Shown here: piece after piece, positions 1 to 8,560 of the stretch
Layout of the letters: every line of letters starts with the position of its first letter
How positions within the stretch are numbered: the stretch's first letter is position 1
Source: Candidatus Obscuribacterales bacterium
GTDB lineage: Bacteria > Cyanobacteriota > Vampirovibrionia > Obscuribacterales > Obscuribacteraceae
Assembly: GCA_020054205.1 (NCBI GenBank)
Contig: JAGVLS010000035.1
Span: forward strand, 55,403-119,402
Direction of reading: 5' to 3'
Length of the DNA stretch: 64,000 bases
The notes under the pieces: model-generated
The model's database searches: none
Told to the model about the DNA's origin: nothing
Seen by the model: the letters and a program-made list of their open reading frames with translations, nothing else
Program-made: the position numbers and the translations under genes

Positions 1-1
1 A

Positions 2-793
2 ATTGGCAATACAATTAGATTTACTAAGCGTGGAGAAATTTGTATAGAAGCAGTAGTAGAATCAGAAGATATAGATAACATCACAATCACCTTTATTGTC
101 AGAAATACTGGAGATGGAATTTCTGAAGAAGAGAAAAAGCTCATATTCATGCCATTTACGCAAGTAGAACGAAATAAAAACAATTCTGCTACTGATGTAA
201 GCATGGGACTTGGTTTAAATATAAGCAAGCAATTAGTTTCTATGATGGGTGGAACAATTGAACTTGGCAATGACAAAGACCCAGATACAATCGTAAGATT
301 CACACTCACATTCAAACGTATAAGACCTGAATCAATGCTTGCTGCTTCTGAAAAAATTTCAGAGCCAAGCACCACTCGTCCAGATAAGCTTGTATTAGTT
401 GTAGAAGATAACGATGTTTTACAACGATTGGCAATTAAACAATTAGCAAATATAGGTGTACATGCCCAAGCTGTTGCGGCTGGACAGGATGCATTAGCTG
501 CTGTGAAAGAAATTTCTTTTGATCTTATTTTGATGGATTGCCACATGCCAGAAATGAATGGCTTTGATGCAACAAAAGCAATTAGACAATTAGAATCCGA
601 AACGGGTAAACATACACCAATAATTGCTATGACAGCACATGCCATGAAAGGAGATGCAGAAAGATGCATGGCTGCTGGCATGGATGATTATTTAAGTAAA
701 CCAGTCAATATTGAGCAATTAAAACAAAAAATTGAGCGTTGGTTGGTTTTAGATAAAAAGACAACATCCAGTCACGCTAAAATACTAAAGTAA
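2..793 (+). CDS. Hybrid histidine kinase, C-terminal part (ATPase + receiver), cut by window edge
   Basis: The frame is open from base 2, so the 5' end lies outside the window. The first ~95 residues are the end of a GHKL ATPase: an N-box-like stretch (GNTIRFTKRGEI), a G1-type NTGDGIS, the F-box FMPFTQVE and a G2-like MGLGLNISKQL. A linker leads to a receiver domain in the last ~125 residues, with the acidic pair in VVEDND, the phospho-acceptor Asp in LILMDCHMPEMNG, AMTAHAM as the Thr/Ser region and the conserved Lys in LSKPVN. It should phosphorylate its own receiver or pass phosphate to an HPt protein; an HPt domain occurs at 49888 but a link is only inference. It converges on the HD-GYP gene, with 4 bases between stop codons. 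Confidence 0.85.
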   Translation: MGNTIRFTKRGEICIEAVVESEDIDNITITFIVRNTGDGISEEEKKLIFMPFTQVERNKNNSATDVSMGLGLNISKQLVSMMGGTIELGNDKDPDTIVRFTLTFKRIRPESMLAASEKISEPSTTRPDKLVLVVEDNDVLQRLAIKQLANIGVHAQAVAAGQDALAAVKEISFDLILMDCHMPEMNGFDATKAIRQLESETGKHTPIIAMTAHAMKGDAERCMAAGMDDYLSKPVNIEQLKQKIERWLVLDKKTTSSHAKILK

Positions 794-797
794 ATTT

Positions 798-2114
798 TTA
801 GTTGATTGAACGCTTAATATCAGAACCTGCTTTTTGTAAAACTTGAGCTAATTGTCCTAAGCTCATATTTCTATAATTACCTAATAAGTTTGGGTTATGT
901 AAAACAAAGCCACCGGCTTGCATTACTGGTAAAACTTTACTTACTGGTAAATCAAAAACTGCTTGTACTATTTCACTATCCAATTTGCCTTTATCAGCCT
1001 TGTCTTTCAATATAGCTAAGACTTCATCCAATGGTTTAGCTGTTTTATAAGATCTGGGAGAAGCAATTGCATCTAGCTGATCTGCTACACATAATACACG
1101 GGCGGGTTTTGATAACTGATGCCCTTGCAATTGCCTAAAATATCCTGTGCCATCTAAATGTTCATGGTGTGATGCTGCTATGTCAGGCACTGCGCGAAAA
1201 TTATTTGGCCATTTTATAGCAGATAATAAAGCATAACTGGCTTCGGCATGTTCTCTCAGGGCTTTCAATTCACCAGGAGTTAAAATATCTGGCTTATTTA
1301 AAATATGTTTTGGTACCATAATTTTTCCAACATCATGCAATGGTCCAGCCACAGATAATTGACCTATTTCATGAGAAGATAGTCCTATACGTTTGCCTAA
1401 AAGCAAACTTAATTCTGTGACGCGTGCTGAATGAGCAAAAGTATCTGGATCATAAGCTCTAAGACTGGCACATAGTCCACGTAAATATCTTGAGCTAGCA
1501 TGATCAAAACTTCTCATATTAGGCAATAAATAATGGTCGTTTGATATATGTTTTAAACGACTCAAATAATTACCATTATCAACTGACTTAATACCATTGC
1601 CAATAAATCTATTTGATAAACCTAATACACCCGCACCAAGCCCAGAATTTACAGAGCCAAGTGTAAAATCAAATGCAAATGACCCTAAACTTTGCGCTAT
1701 AACAGCTTTATTGCTTTCAATATTATTTGCACTAGACCAAGTATCAGCAATTGCTTTATATGTATTTTCTACTCGTCCATACATATCTCTGCCATAACCA
1801 TATGCCATGCCAGCAGCAATTATTTGCCCGCCTAATTGCAATACGCCTGCTTTCTTTTGCAAGAATTTCAAGCCTAAACCAATACCAAATGAAGCAGCAA
1901 TAGTAGAGCTTGTTTCCATTGGACTTTGCCATGCTTCATGAGCTCGATTTATAAAGCCCTCAGATATGCCATCACCTAGCACATAGGCAGTTCTTCCAAT
2001 AGCACTAGTTGTTTCATCAGTTGCAGAAGCCAAGTTTAAACTAACTAGATTTAAATTTGCTGGTTTTGGCAAATCTAAATGCTCCCGGCTTTCAGTTGTT
2101 TCAAACTCAGGCAT
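798..2114 (-). CDS. HD-GYP-type phosphohydrolase with hydrophobic N-terminal half
   Basis: 438 aa. The C-terminal half has the HD-GYP pattern: HSARVTELS, then HDVGKIMVP, and HHEHLDGTGYF, where GTGY stands for the GYP signature. Known family members hydrolyse cyclic di-GMP or related cyclic dinucleotides. The N-terminal ~200 residues are rich in Gly/Ala hydrophobic stretches (around 70-110 and 145-175), possibly membrane-associated. The start ATG (complement of 2112-2114) is the first in frame. With the adjacent kinase end and the GGDEF protein at 49888 it suggests c-di-GMP signalling in the host-like DNA. The GTGY variant leaves catalytic activity open. Confidence 0.8.
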   Translation of the reverse strand: MPEFETTESREHLDLPKPANLNLVSLNLASATDETTSAIGRTAYVLGDGISEGFINRAHEAWQSPMETSSTIAASFGIGLGLKFLQKKAGVLQLGGQIIAAGMAYGYGRDMYGRVENTYKAIADTWSSANNIESNKAVIAQSLGSFAFDFTLGSVNSGLGAGVLGLSNRFIGNGIKSVDNGNYLSRLKHISNDHYLLPNMRSFDHASSRYLRGLCASLRAYDPDTFAHSARVTELSLLLGKRIGLSSHEIGQLSVAGPLHDVGKIMVPKHILNKPDILTPGELKALREHAEASYALLSAIKWPNNFRAVPDIAASHHEHLDGTGYFRQLQGHQLSKPARVLCVADQLDAIASPRSYKTAKPLDEVLAILKDKADKGKLDSEIVQAVFDLPVSKVLPVMQAGGFVLHNPNLLGNYRNMSLGQLAQVLQKAGSDIKRSIN

Positions 2115-2526
2115 ATAAATACTTGCCTTATGCAGGAAAACTAAAGCTTAGCTTTAATAAAGCTAAGCCTGGGAGCTTATTTATTTATATCCTAAACGCC
2201 TTTTAATTTAAAGTAAAAACTGTAGTTTTAGAGCGTATTTTTGCCACTGCGCTACTTGCGCTAACACGTCCAGGTTTTATTTTTGCCATATGAGCAATAA
2301 ATATATAAAGATCAATACACGTTTCTTGAGATCAATAACAAATTCTATGTAGTTTAATATCCTGTTTTTTATCTCTTTTATTTTCAAGCTGTAACTAATA
2401 ACTAAGTAGTAATCATCTTTTCCTGTCTTTCTTATGTGTTTTTCAAACACGCGTAATGTATTAGGTGCTTCACTAACTTGCATCTTCAACGCTTTTCTTC
2501 GCTAATACACCAGAGAAAGGAAAGCT
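2115..2526. other. Intergenic stretch with a divergent control region
   Basis: This gap separates the minus-strand HD-GYP gene from the plus-strand block starting at 2527 and must hold both promoters. The only clear structure is a perfect 10 bp hairpin at 2146-2168 (GCTTAGCTTT-AAT-AAAGCTAAGC) just upstream of the HD-GYP start. I see no convincing gene; a 70-codon minus-strand frame here has no ribosome binding site. Confidence 0.5.
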
Positions 2527-3894
2527 ATGTTTAGTCTAGTATTCTGGGGAGCTGTAATTACGCTTACTGTTGGCGTAATTGCAAAATTTGTTTTGGACAG
2601 AAAGCAGTCGCTATACCGCATTACTGGCATTGAATACAGTATAGCTGCCTTAGTAATGGTCTTAATTGTTATTCCAGCTACTTCTTATTTTGGCATTCAA
2701 GCAGCCAAGATGAATCAGCTCACATTCAATGAGAACTGGGGTGGTTTTGAAATTAATGCCAAACTAATCAAAACTCAGTGCGAGCGTGATGGCTGGAATG
2801 TGAAGCATTCGTACAAAGGTGACCCTTATCAATATGTCTGGTATACGGATATAACAGATAAAGATGGCAAAGTTATTGGGCAAGAGCGCCACGAAGAAAC
2901 TCGTTATCACGACATTCCTTATTGCAGCGAAGAATGGACTTTTGTCATTGAGACAACTTTGGGTGATTTTACAATTGCTGATCGCAATCTGCCACCGAAT
3001 CCCAATAAATATCGTTATCGGGCTTGGGTATCTGTGCCTGACAATTTACCATCTGGCATTCCTGAATTTTGGAGCAATGCTAAAGCGCGTATAGAGCGTG
3101 GCGATAATGGTCCTGTTACTGTGCGCAAGTCATACACCAACTACATCCTTGCCAGTCAATCTACAATTTTGCGGCGCTTCAATGATTCTATCGATGACTA
3201 TAAAACAAAAAATCTTTTGCCGGAAATAAACAGCAAAATTCATGATTTTTACTATAGTAATCGAGTTTATTTTGTTGGCGTTGGAACAATGCCCAGCTGG
3301 CAAACAGCTCTTAATCGCTTCAATGGCGCCCTAGGTGCTAGCCTTGAAGGTGATCTACATATTGTTATTGTGGATGCAGCTAAAATTCCCAACCCTGATA
3401 ATTATGCTGGGGCTGTCATTGCTTACTGGCAGTCAGTAGAATTTGGCAAAGATGCTTTATCCAAAAATGGCATTTTGTTAATTCTTGGCACGCGTGACAA
3501 GAAAACAATTGAATGGTCGCGCGCATACACCGGCATGCCTTTAGGCAATGAAGCGCTTTTGCTTGAGCTGAGAAATAAATTGCCCAAATGCAATCTTGAT
3601 CCTGAAACATTGCTTGGTCATCCACAAGCAATAATCATTGGCAACCAAGTAAAAGTACGCAGCAGTAAATCTATCCTTGAAAAAATATTCTGGGGTGCTA
3701 ATACTTTCAAGCGCATACACATGGGAGACCATGAAGGTGAAGCACCAGGCTTTGGCTTCTTAATGCATGAATTACAACCAACTACCGGACAAAAAGTTGG
3801 CATTCTTTTAATCGTCACGCTTTTCAGTGGTGTAGCTTGGGGAGCATGCATTGGTTTTGGCACTCCCAGATTGCATCGTAATCGGTTTCACTAA
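2527..3894 (+). CDS. Membrane protein with TPM-like domain
   Basis: 455 aa. Two N-terminal membrane helices (about 3-22 and 40-60), a long soluble part, and a C-terminal helix (about 425-445). Residues ~300-370 look like a TPM domain (the YgcG type): a hydrophobic strand (DLHIVIVDAAK), then a segment like KNGILLILGTRDKKTIEWSRAY that matches the usual 'nGvLlLvapddrkvriEvGyG' pattern. The ATG follows AGAGAAAGGAAAGC. It opens a plus-strand run and lies two genes before a LemA-like protein; LemA and TPM proteins are commonly neighbours in bacteria, which supports the assignment. Exact role unknown, probably envelope-associated. Confidence 0.5.
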   Translation: MFSLVFWGAVITLTVGVIAKFVLDRKQSLYRITGIEYSIAALVMVLIVIPATSYFGIQAAKMNQLTFNENWGGFEINAKLIKTQCERDGWNVKHSYKGDPYQYVWYTDITDKDGKVIGQERHEETRYHDIPYCSEEWTFVIETTLGDFTIADRNLPPNPNKYRYRAWVSVPDNLPSGIPEFWSNAKARIERGDNGPVTVRKSYTNYILASQSTILRRFNDSIDDYKTKNLLPEINSKIHDFYYSNRVYFVGVGTMPSWQTALNRFNGALGASLEGDLHIVIVDAAKIPNPDNYAGAVIAYWQSVEFGKDALSKNGILLILGTRDKKTIEWSRAYTGMPLGNEALLLELRNKLPKCNLDPETLLGHPQAIIIGNQVKVRSSKSILEKIFWGANTFKRIHMGDHEGEAPGFGFLMHELQPTTGQKVGILLIVTLFSGVAWGACIGFGTPRLHRNRFH

Positions 3895-3916
3895 AACAAC
3901 CGAAAGGGGCAGCATT

Positions 3917-4246
3917 ATGTACAAGCTTTTCATCTTTGCTATTGCCATGACTTATTTCAACATTTATGTGCTTCCACGCATAACACGGCGCATGGCTGAG
4001 TTAATTGCTTATGCATCACTTTCTTTTGCTGGTGTTATATGTGTCTTAGCTGTTTGCACTTCTATCAATTATCATTTCACTGAGGCAAAACTTGAAGAGA
4101 CTTTGCAAAAGCAAATAGTCTTGGTAGACGAACTTAACACTGCTTATGCTAATTGGGAAAAGCAACAATTTGTTCAAATTCAAATGACAGCATCCGCTGC
4201 CAACAAACTGGACAATATCATCAATCGTACAATCGCTTCTCGTTAA
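3917..4246 (+). CDS. Small two-helix membrane protein
   Basis: 109 aa from the ATG after CGAAAGGGGCAGCATT, a strong ribosome binding site that favours this start over an upstream in-frame one. Two hydrophobic helices (about 2-20 and 27-52) are followed by a charged, probably coiled-coil tail (LEETLQKQIVLVDELNTAY). No family recognised. It sits between the TPM-like and LemA-like genes and may belong to the same membrane assembly (inference from position only). Confidence 0.65.
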   Translation: MYKLFIFAIAMTYFNIYVLPRITRRMAELIAYASLSFAGVICVLAVCTSINYHFTEAKLEETLQKQIVLVDELNTAYANWEKQQFVQIQMTASAANKLDNIINRTIASR

Positions 4247-4293
4247 GAAATCTAAAAAGCAGAAAAACAATTCAGAAACAGAAAGGTACTACA

Positions 4294-4965
4294 ATGGGTA
4301 AGAAAAGCCTCATCGCTCTCATCATCGGCGGCGGTCTCTTTGCTGCGCTTATCGTAGGCGGATTTAGTTTGTACGGCTATGTGAACAGCCAATACAATGC
4401 TGGCAAGAATCTGGAAATTGGATTGAATACTCAATATCTCGATAATCAAAATGAGCTGTCTACTTATATCAGCAGCTTCTATGAACAAGTAGGCGTAGCT
4501 AACTTGAAGTCTGACAAGATGGATAAAATCTTAACGGATGCTGTTAAGGGTCGCTATGACGGTAAGGACAGCAAAGCTCAAGTTGGACAAGGACAACTCT
4601 TTTCTGCCATCGTCGAAGCTTATCCTGATTTGCAAAATAATTTGAACATTTACGATAAGATTGTCGACTTTATTCGTGCTGGTCGAGAAGCTTACAAGCA
4701 AAAGCAGACCAAGTTGCTCGGCATGTTGCAAGCCTATGATTCGTGGCGTACTGACGACATCATTCGTTCTTGGTTCGTTGGCAAATATTTCCCGTCGTCT
4801 GCCCTGGAAGCGCGTATTGGCACCAACGTGAAGAGAGGCGAAGAGGCTCGCAATCAAATGTGGCTCATTGTCACCACTCAGAGCACCAGTGACGCGTATA
4901 ACACTGGGCACATGGATCCTCTGCAAGTTCCTGGTGCCACTCCTGCTCCTGCTGAGAAGAACTAA
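4294..4965 (+). CDS. lemA: LemA family protein
   Basis: 223 aa. The start is the ATG after CAGAAAGGTACTACA; the frame is open further upstream but without a ribosome binding site. One N-terminal helix (about 5-27, rich in Gly/Ile/Leu) is followed by a helical soluble domain containing VNSQYNAGKNLE, SAIVEAYPDLQNNLN and later RAGREAYKQKQTKLLGMLQAYD. These match the LemA pattern of one membrane anchor plus an alpha-helical bundle. The tail is Pro/Ala-rich. Function of the family is poorly known; co-occurrence with a TPM-like protein two genes upstream is typical. Confidence 0.75.
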   Translation: MGKKSLIALIIGGGLFAALIVGGFSLYGYVNSQYNAGKNLEIGLNTQYLDNQNELSTYISSFYEQVGVANLKSDKMDKILTDAVKGRYDGKDSKAQVGQGQLFSAIVEAYPDLQNNLNIYDKIVDFIRAGREAYKQKQTKLLGMLQAYDSWRTDDIIRSWFVGKYFPSSALEARIGTNVKRGEEARNQMWLIVTTQSTSDAYNTGHMDPLQVPGATPAPAEKN

Positions 4966-5017
4966 CACAGCACCGCACCCCAAAGTCTAAAATCAAATCT
5001 AAGAAAGAAAAATATCA

Positions 5018-5242
5018 ATGTTCCGAACGCCCAATGCCGTTCTCGTTTTCCTTACTCTTGCCGCTATTTTTGGACTGGCTTTGTACAATGTCGACAGTGT
5101 ACCTATCTGCGAAAGAACTTTTTTTACTGATTGGGCAGAAGCCAATTCAATTATGGCCGCTGGCACATGCATACTTGTTGCTGCGGTTATGATTACAGTT
5201 AGCATTGGCTCAAAATATTTTCCCCTCGAGGACAACAATTAA
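5018..5242 (+). CDS. Small membrane protein, 74 aa
   Basis: Two predicted helices (about 5-23 and 43-62) with a short loop containing ICERTFFTDWAEANS. The ATG follows TAAGAAAGAAAAATATCA, a weak A-rich ribosome binding site. No family recognised. Its place after the LemA-like gene, with the same spacing style as its neighbours, is the main reason to call it. Confidence 0.55.
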   Translation: MFRTPNAVLVFLTLAAIFGLALYNVDSVPICERTFFTDWAEANSIMAAGTCILVAAVMITVSIGSKYFPLEDNN

Positions 5243-5294
5243 AACAATTTCAGCAGCAATAATTCAGGTCGGTAAACTTCATAGGAGTTAGCCT

Positions 5295-5636
5295 ATGTTT
5301 TCAAACTTTGTTCTGTCCGCACAATTTGCCTTGCCTGTAAATTTTGTTGTATCTGTGAATTCTGCTGCTTCTGCAAAATCTGCTGCGGTTGCCTTTTCGG
5401 TATTGGTATTGGCAGTGATTTTCAATGTCATTGGTTATTTGCTTGCTAAGAATATGCCAAAGCATTGGTATCTTCAGCGCAATGAAGCAAAGCTCTTGCT
5501 ATTGGCTATTCTTTTGCTTAGCATAGTTGTCACATTAGTCTCTTTTATTAGTGGATACTTTCTCGTTGCCGGTGCATTCGTTCTTTTCGTAGCTATGCTC
5601 ATCGGTTATTTAGCCGAGTGCGAAGTGTTTGGCTAA
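5295..5636 (+). CDS. Membrane protein, 113 aa
   Basis: Three hydrophobic segments: one at 5-24, one at about 35-52 (VLVLAVIFNVIGYLL), and a pair near 70-108. The ribosome binding site is TAGGAG, 9 bases before ATG. No family recognised. Part of the plus-strand run of small membrane proteins after the TPM/LemA pair. Confidence 0.6.
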   Translation: MFSNFVLSAQFALPVNFVVSVNSAASAKSAAVAFSVLVLAVIFNVIGYLLAKNMPKHWYLQRNEAKLLLLAILLLSIVVTLVSFISGYFLVAGAFVLFVAMLIGYLAECEVFG

Positions 5637-5774
5637 TGAAATATTTAGCTAATTTGTAATTACCTCCTTTTTTGCGACTTTCAGCAACTCAATTAAACTG
5701 CACGACTGCAGATTTTTCTACTCTCTCGTATGAGCGCAGAGTCTGTAGTCAGCAAAAAAAAACGGAGAAAAATC

Positions 5775-6176
5775 ATGAACGCAAACAGAATCCCGAAGGC
5801 TCCTCTCGTTCGTTGGATTACCATGCCCCTCTTGCTGATTTCTTGCTTGGCTCTCGCCGGCTGCCGCGGCGGTGGCGATTGTTGCAAGGACAAGGATAGT
5901 GACTGTTGCAAGAAGACGTCGGCTGTAAGTAATTGCGATTGCGGTGCCGCGTGTGCGTCGCCTTGCCCCAACGGCTGTGGCTGTGATTCAGCCAAGACCG
6001 CCAAGGCCGACTGTGATTGCGGTGCCGCGTGTGCGTCACCTTGCCCCAACGGTTGTGGCTGTGACAATAGTAAGGACGTAGCCAGTGCCGGCTGCGTCTG
6101 CAAGCCCAAGTGCGTGTCGCCTTGTACGAATAAGGCTTGCCCGTGCGACGGTGCCAACCAGGTGAGCAAGTCCTAA
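5775..6176 (+). CDS. Cysteine-rich repeat lipoprotein, metallothionein-like
   Basis: 133 aa from the ATG after ACGGAGAAAAATC. A lipoprotein signal ends in LALAGC, so the mature protein should be lipid-anchored at the Cys. The rest is a cysteine array: a DCCKDKDSDCC start, then two nearly identical units (CDCGAACASPCPNGCGCD) and a third degenerate one ending CPCDGANQ. About a quarter of mature residues are Cys, arranged CxC, CxxxC and CxCx, as in metallothioneins and other metal-binding repeats. A metal-chelating or redox role at the cell surface is inferred; no enzyme domain is visible. The two repeat units are also nearly identical in DNA, pointing to recent duplication. Confidence 0.75.
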   Translation: MNANRIPKAPLVRWITMPLLLISCLALAGCRGGGDCCKDKDSDCCKKTSAVSNCDCGAACASPCPNGCGCDSAKTAKADCDCGAACASPCPNGCGCDNSKDVASAGCVCKPKCVSPCTNKACPCDGANQVSKS

Positions 6177-6220
6177 ATCTTCCAAATAGATTTAACTAAG
6201 CTTTCAACTTCAAATTAATC

Positions 6221-6265
6221 AAGTCCATCCTCCAGAGTTATGGAACTCTGGAGGATGGCATATTT
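6221..6265 (+). repeat. Hairpin element H1, copy 1
   Basis: A perfect 15 bp stem (CCATCCTCCAGAGTT against AACTCTGGAGGATGG, loop ATGG, 6225-6258) inside a 45-base block identical to the one at 6672-6716. It has no T-tract, so it is not a normal terminator. The 3' arm carries GGAGG and lies just upstream of a gene without its own close ribosome binding site. Confidence 0.85.
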
Positions 6266-6284
6266 CAATGAATGAGCAATTCCT

Positions 6285-6641
6285 ATGAATAACCATATAC
6301 AGATTCCATTTTGGAGCACGTTCAATCCAAAGGTTCAGAATATGTTGAGCCAATTAAGAGCTGCAAACGCACGATATGATGCTAGCGATTTTGCTGGTGC
6401 CCAAAGTATTTTGTTGGGTGTCTATCACCAAGCTCAAGCACGTTTCGGCAGCTGTCATTACACCACCAAACAAGTAAAGACAATGTATGACCAGGTCTGC
6501 GGTGCTGCGCAAGCGCAAAGTGATCAAACAGTTGAATGTCATGGCGATATGTCCCTTGAGCGCGCTCGAGAAATTATCGGTGCATTGTCTTTTGAACAAG
6601 CAATGGCTTTGGGTGGAATTAAGCCTGCCTGGGCAGCGTAA
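6285..6641 (+). CDS. TPR-like small protein
   Basis: 118 aa, soluble. Residues ~24-62 (ANARYDASDFAGAQSILLGVY and on) look like one and a half helical repeats of the kinesin-light-chain TPR type; the end has an SLERAREIIGALSFEQAMALGG segment. Unlike most neighbours it has no ribosome binding site in the usual place: the 20 bases before ATG read GAATGAGCAATTCCT. Two tiny frames, MNEQFL (ATG 6268, stop overlapping the gene start) and MSNSYE (ATG 6272), lie between the hairpin GGAGG and this start, so coupled translation is possible. Confidence 0.6.
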   Translation: MNNHIQIPFWSTFNPKVQNMLSQLRAANARYDASDFAGAQSILLGVYHQAQARFGSCHYTTKQVKTMYDQVCGAAQAQSDQTVECHGDMSLERAREIIGALSFEQAMALGGIKPAWAA

Positions 6642-6671
6642 ATTCTAAATATTTTCAACTTCGACCTCGTT

Positions 6672-6716
6672 AAGTCCATCCTCCAGAGTTATGGAACTCT
6701 GGAGGATGGCATATTT
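6672..6716 (+). repeat. Hairpin element H1, copy 2
   Basis: Identical to 6221-6265; the stem spans 6676-6709. The bases just upstream are also related in both copies (TTTCAACTTC a little before). It again precedes a gene lacking a clear ribosome binding site, here the kinase-like gene at 6744. Confidence 0.85.
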
Positions 6717-6743
6717 AAAAAGCAATGAAAGCACAGAATATTC

Positions 6744-7691
6744 ATGCTTACCCGCGAGCAAATGAAACAAGCTGGTTATTGTCTTTCCAATGACATGATG
6801 GAAAGAGCGCTTGCCACGCTAGGCACCACTGATGATGTACAAAATATGCTTGCCAATTGTCCTTTGGAGCTAAGGGCAGTGACATTTGATAAATATAGCG
6901 ATTCAAATGGAACTGTCACCGATAGACAAGGAAAACCGCGCCCCATTATCTATCGTCGTTTCACTGGCAAACACGATATTTGGCAAAAATATTTTATGGC
7001 AACACTTGCATATCGCATCAGTCGTTTAATTGGCTTTCAATACGCTGTCCCAGCATCAACAATGCGCTCTGTCACATTCAATGGACAAACTTATGACGGT
7101 TGGATTCAAGATGCTTGGGGACGTAATTTCGGTGATTTCATGAGCGAATTGGCACAATCTCGCTATGGCAATCATCGAGATAAAACTTGTTGGCAATTAA
7201 TTGCTGCTGACACCAATTTGCTCAAAAGCTTGAAAGAAGCTTTTATTTGCCGACTTGTTTTAGGTGAAGTAGATAATCATTGCGGCAATTTCCTTGCTGT
7301 ACCTGTAAATGGACTCATTTATGCAGGTAATGTTGATTTTGAATATTGCTTACCAGCAGATTCAGAAAGGAAAAATCCACAAACACCCATCTGGGGTAGA
7401 TGCCGTGGTGGCAACAACTTCTTAAATTGTCTTGTTGCCAGAAAACTTTCAAACACACCAATTCCCAAAGACACACGGGAATTGCTTTTTGATTTTGTAA
7501 AACTTTTTGCAAATCATCCCGAAATTCTTACAAATTTTCCTCTCTCTGCTGAGCAAGTTGACGGTCTAGTCATGAGAACCAATTGGTTTGTGCGAAATAA
7601 TCGTTTTCCAAAATATTCTTGGCTTAAATATTATTTTGCCGGTGAGCCATCACATATAGCTCCTTACCTCGAATCTATTCGACGTGCTTAA
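6744..7691 (+). CDS. Putative HipA/PI4-kinase-fold protein kinase
   Basis: 315 aa, soluble. The middle carries a likely kinase catalytic core: LGEVDNHCGNFLAVPVNG has the D-x-H-x-x-N arrangement of HipA and phosphatidylinositol-kinase-like enzymes, followed after ~12 residues by NVDFEYCLP, which fits the metal-binding D of a DFG/DxD site. Upstream, IIYRRFTGKHDIWQKYF and FMATLAYRISRLIGFQYAVPAS fit an N-lobe with a Lys and helix. The nucleotide-binding loop is not obvious. Substrate unknown. No ribosome binding site adjoins the ATG; an in-frame ATG lies six codons in. It pairs with the TPR-like gene: both follow identical hairpins. Confidence 0.5.
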   Translation: MLTREQMKQAGYCLSNDMMERALATLGTTDDVQNMLANCPLELRAVTFDKYSDSNGTVTDRQGKPRPIIYRRFTGKHDIWQKYFMATLAYRISRLIGFQYAVPASTMRSVTFNGQTYDGWIQDAWGRNFGDFMSELAQSRYGNHRDKTCWQLIAADTNLLKSLKEAFICRLVLGEVDNHCGNFLAVPVNGLIYAGNVDFEYCLPADSERKNPQTPIWGRCRGGNNFLNCLVARKLSNTPIPKDTRELLFDFVKLFANHPEILTNFPLSAEQVDGLVMRTNWFVRNNRFPKYSWLKYYFAGEPSHIAPYLESIRRA

Positions 7692-7775
7692 TCTTAAACT
7701 CACAGAACAATGGACAATCTTTAGCTTTGTATAAGCACTCAAATTAATACACACACATCCTCAGGAGCGTTCTTT

Positions 7776-8072
7776 ATGAGACCAATTGGAAATATTGATC
7801 CAGTCTTTACTGGCTTTGCCCTTGCTTTTGCATTGTTTTTTATATGGTGTTTTGTCAGCTCTTGTAGATTTTCGTCTTGGGTAATTATTGCTTGTTTGGT
7901 TTCAACTGTTTTTGCTGACAATTTTTTGAGCACGGAAGGCAAGGGAATGAGTCTTATACTCCAAGGTTTGATTTTCTTTCTTGCCTGGCTACTCACAGAA
8001 CACAAGCAGGGCGATAGCAAACTATTATGGTTTGCCAGTATATTTAGCTTTTGCTTTGCTTTGAAATATTAA
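7776..8072 (+). CDS. Membrane protein, 98 aa
   Basis: Three or four hydrophobic segments (about 8-30, 35-46, 55-70, 80-97) with little loop between, so an integral membrane protein. CAGGAG sits 13 bases before ATG. No family recognised. Confidence 0.55.
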   Translation: MRPIGNIDPVFTGFALAFALFFIWCFVSSCRFSSWVIIACLVSTVFADNFLSTEGKGMSLILQGLIFFLAWLLTEHKQGDSKLLWFASIFSFCFALKY

Positions 8073-8100
8073 CAAGGCTAAAAAAAGAAAGGGGCATTTT

Positions 8101-8481
8101 ATGGTTTTTCAACCAATTGATAAAAGCAAGGTACTCAAGCGCGGAGGAACAAAAAGGCAGGAGGCACCAGAGGCAGATGCACCAAAAATTGCATCGGAAC
8201 CTGTTTTCGTTGTGTATGATATGTCCGATAGTGCTCGGCGAAGACTTAAACAGAACAAGTCGGCTATAAGCAAGAAAACTTCCGATTTGGCTGCCGTGTT
8301 CAAGCAAAAATATTTGCAAGACACAGGCAATGGAACCAATATGACGGTTTTGGGAATAAGTGGACAATTCGTTGTTACGTCTAGCGATTTGCAGCTAGTA
8401 GAAAAACTGCCAGTGAAATTCCGCTCTTTCACTAGAAACACAGCTCAAAAAGAAGAGCGCAAGCGGGCATTGAATTCATAG
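8101..8481 (+). CDS. Small basic protein of unknown function
   Basis: 126 aa, soluble, Lys/Arg-rich. AGAAAGGGGCATTTT precedes ATG, the leader form seen repeatedly in the plus-strand blocks. The centre (VFVVYDMSDSARRRLKQNK) could be a strand plus helix; no family recognised. It is the last gene of the 2.5-8.5 kb block and is followed by a strong terminator. Confidence 0.6.
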   Translation: MVFQPIDKSKVLKRGGTKRQEAPEADAPKIASEPVFVVYDMSDSARRRLKQNKSAISKKTSDLAAVFKQKYLQDTGNGTNMTVLGISGQFVVTSSDLQLVEKLPVKFRSFTRNTAQKEERKRALNS

Positions 8482-8521
8482 TTCATAAGCTGTGAAAATT
8501 TCTTCGCCCTCATCCTTATTT

Positions 8522-8560
8522 CATGACGCCGACTAAAAATGATTTTTAGTCGGCGTCATG
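8522..8560. terminator. Perfect 18 bp hairpin terminator
   Basis: CATGACGCCGACTAAAAA, loop TGA, then the exact complement, followed by ACTTTTT. The A/T runs on both sides make it able to stop transcription in both directions. It closes the 2.5-8.5 kb block. Confidence 0.85.

Noticed and set aside
2277..2489. 70-codon minus-strand frame
   Set aside because: No ribosome binding site, AT-driven composition.
5693..6169. Minus-strand frame over the Cys-rich lipoprotein gene
   Set aside because: Repetitive translation mirrors the coding repeats on the other strand; no start signal.
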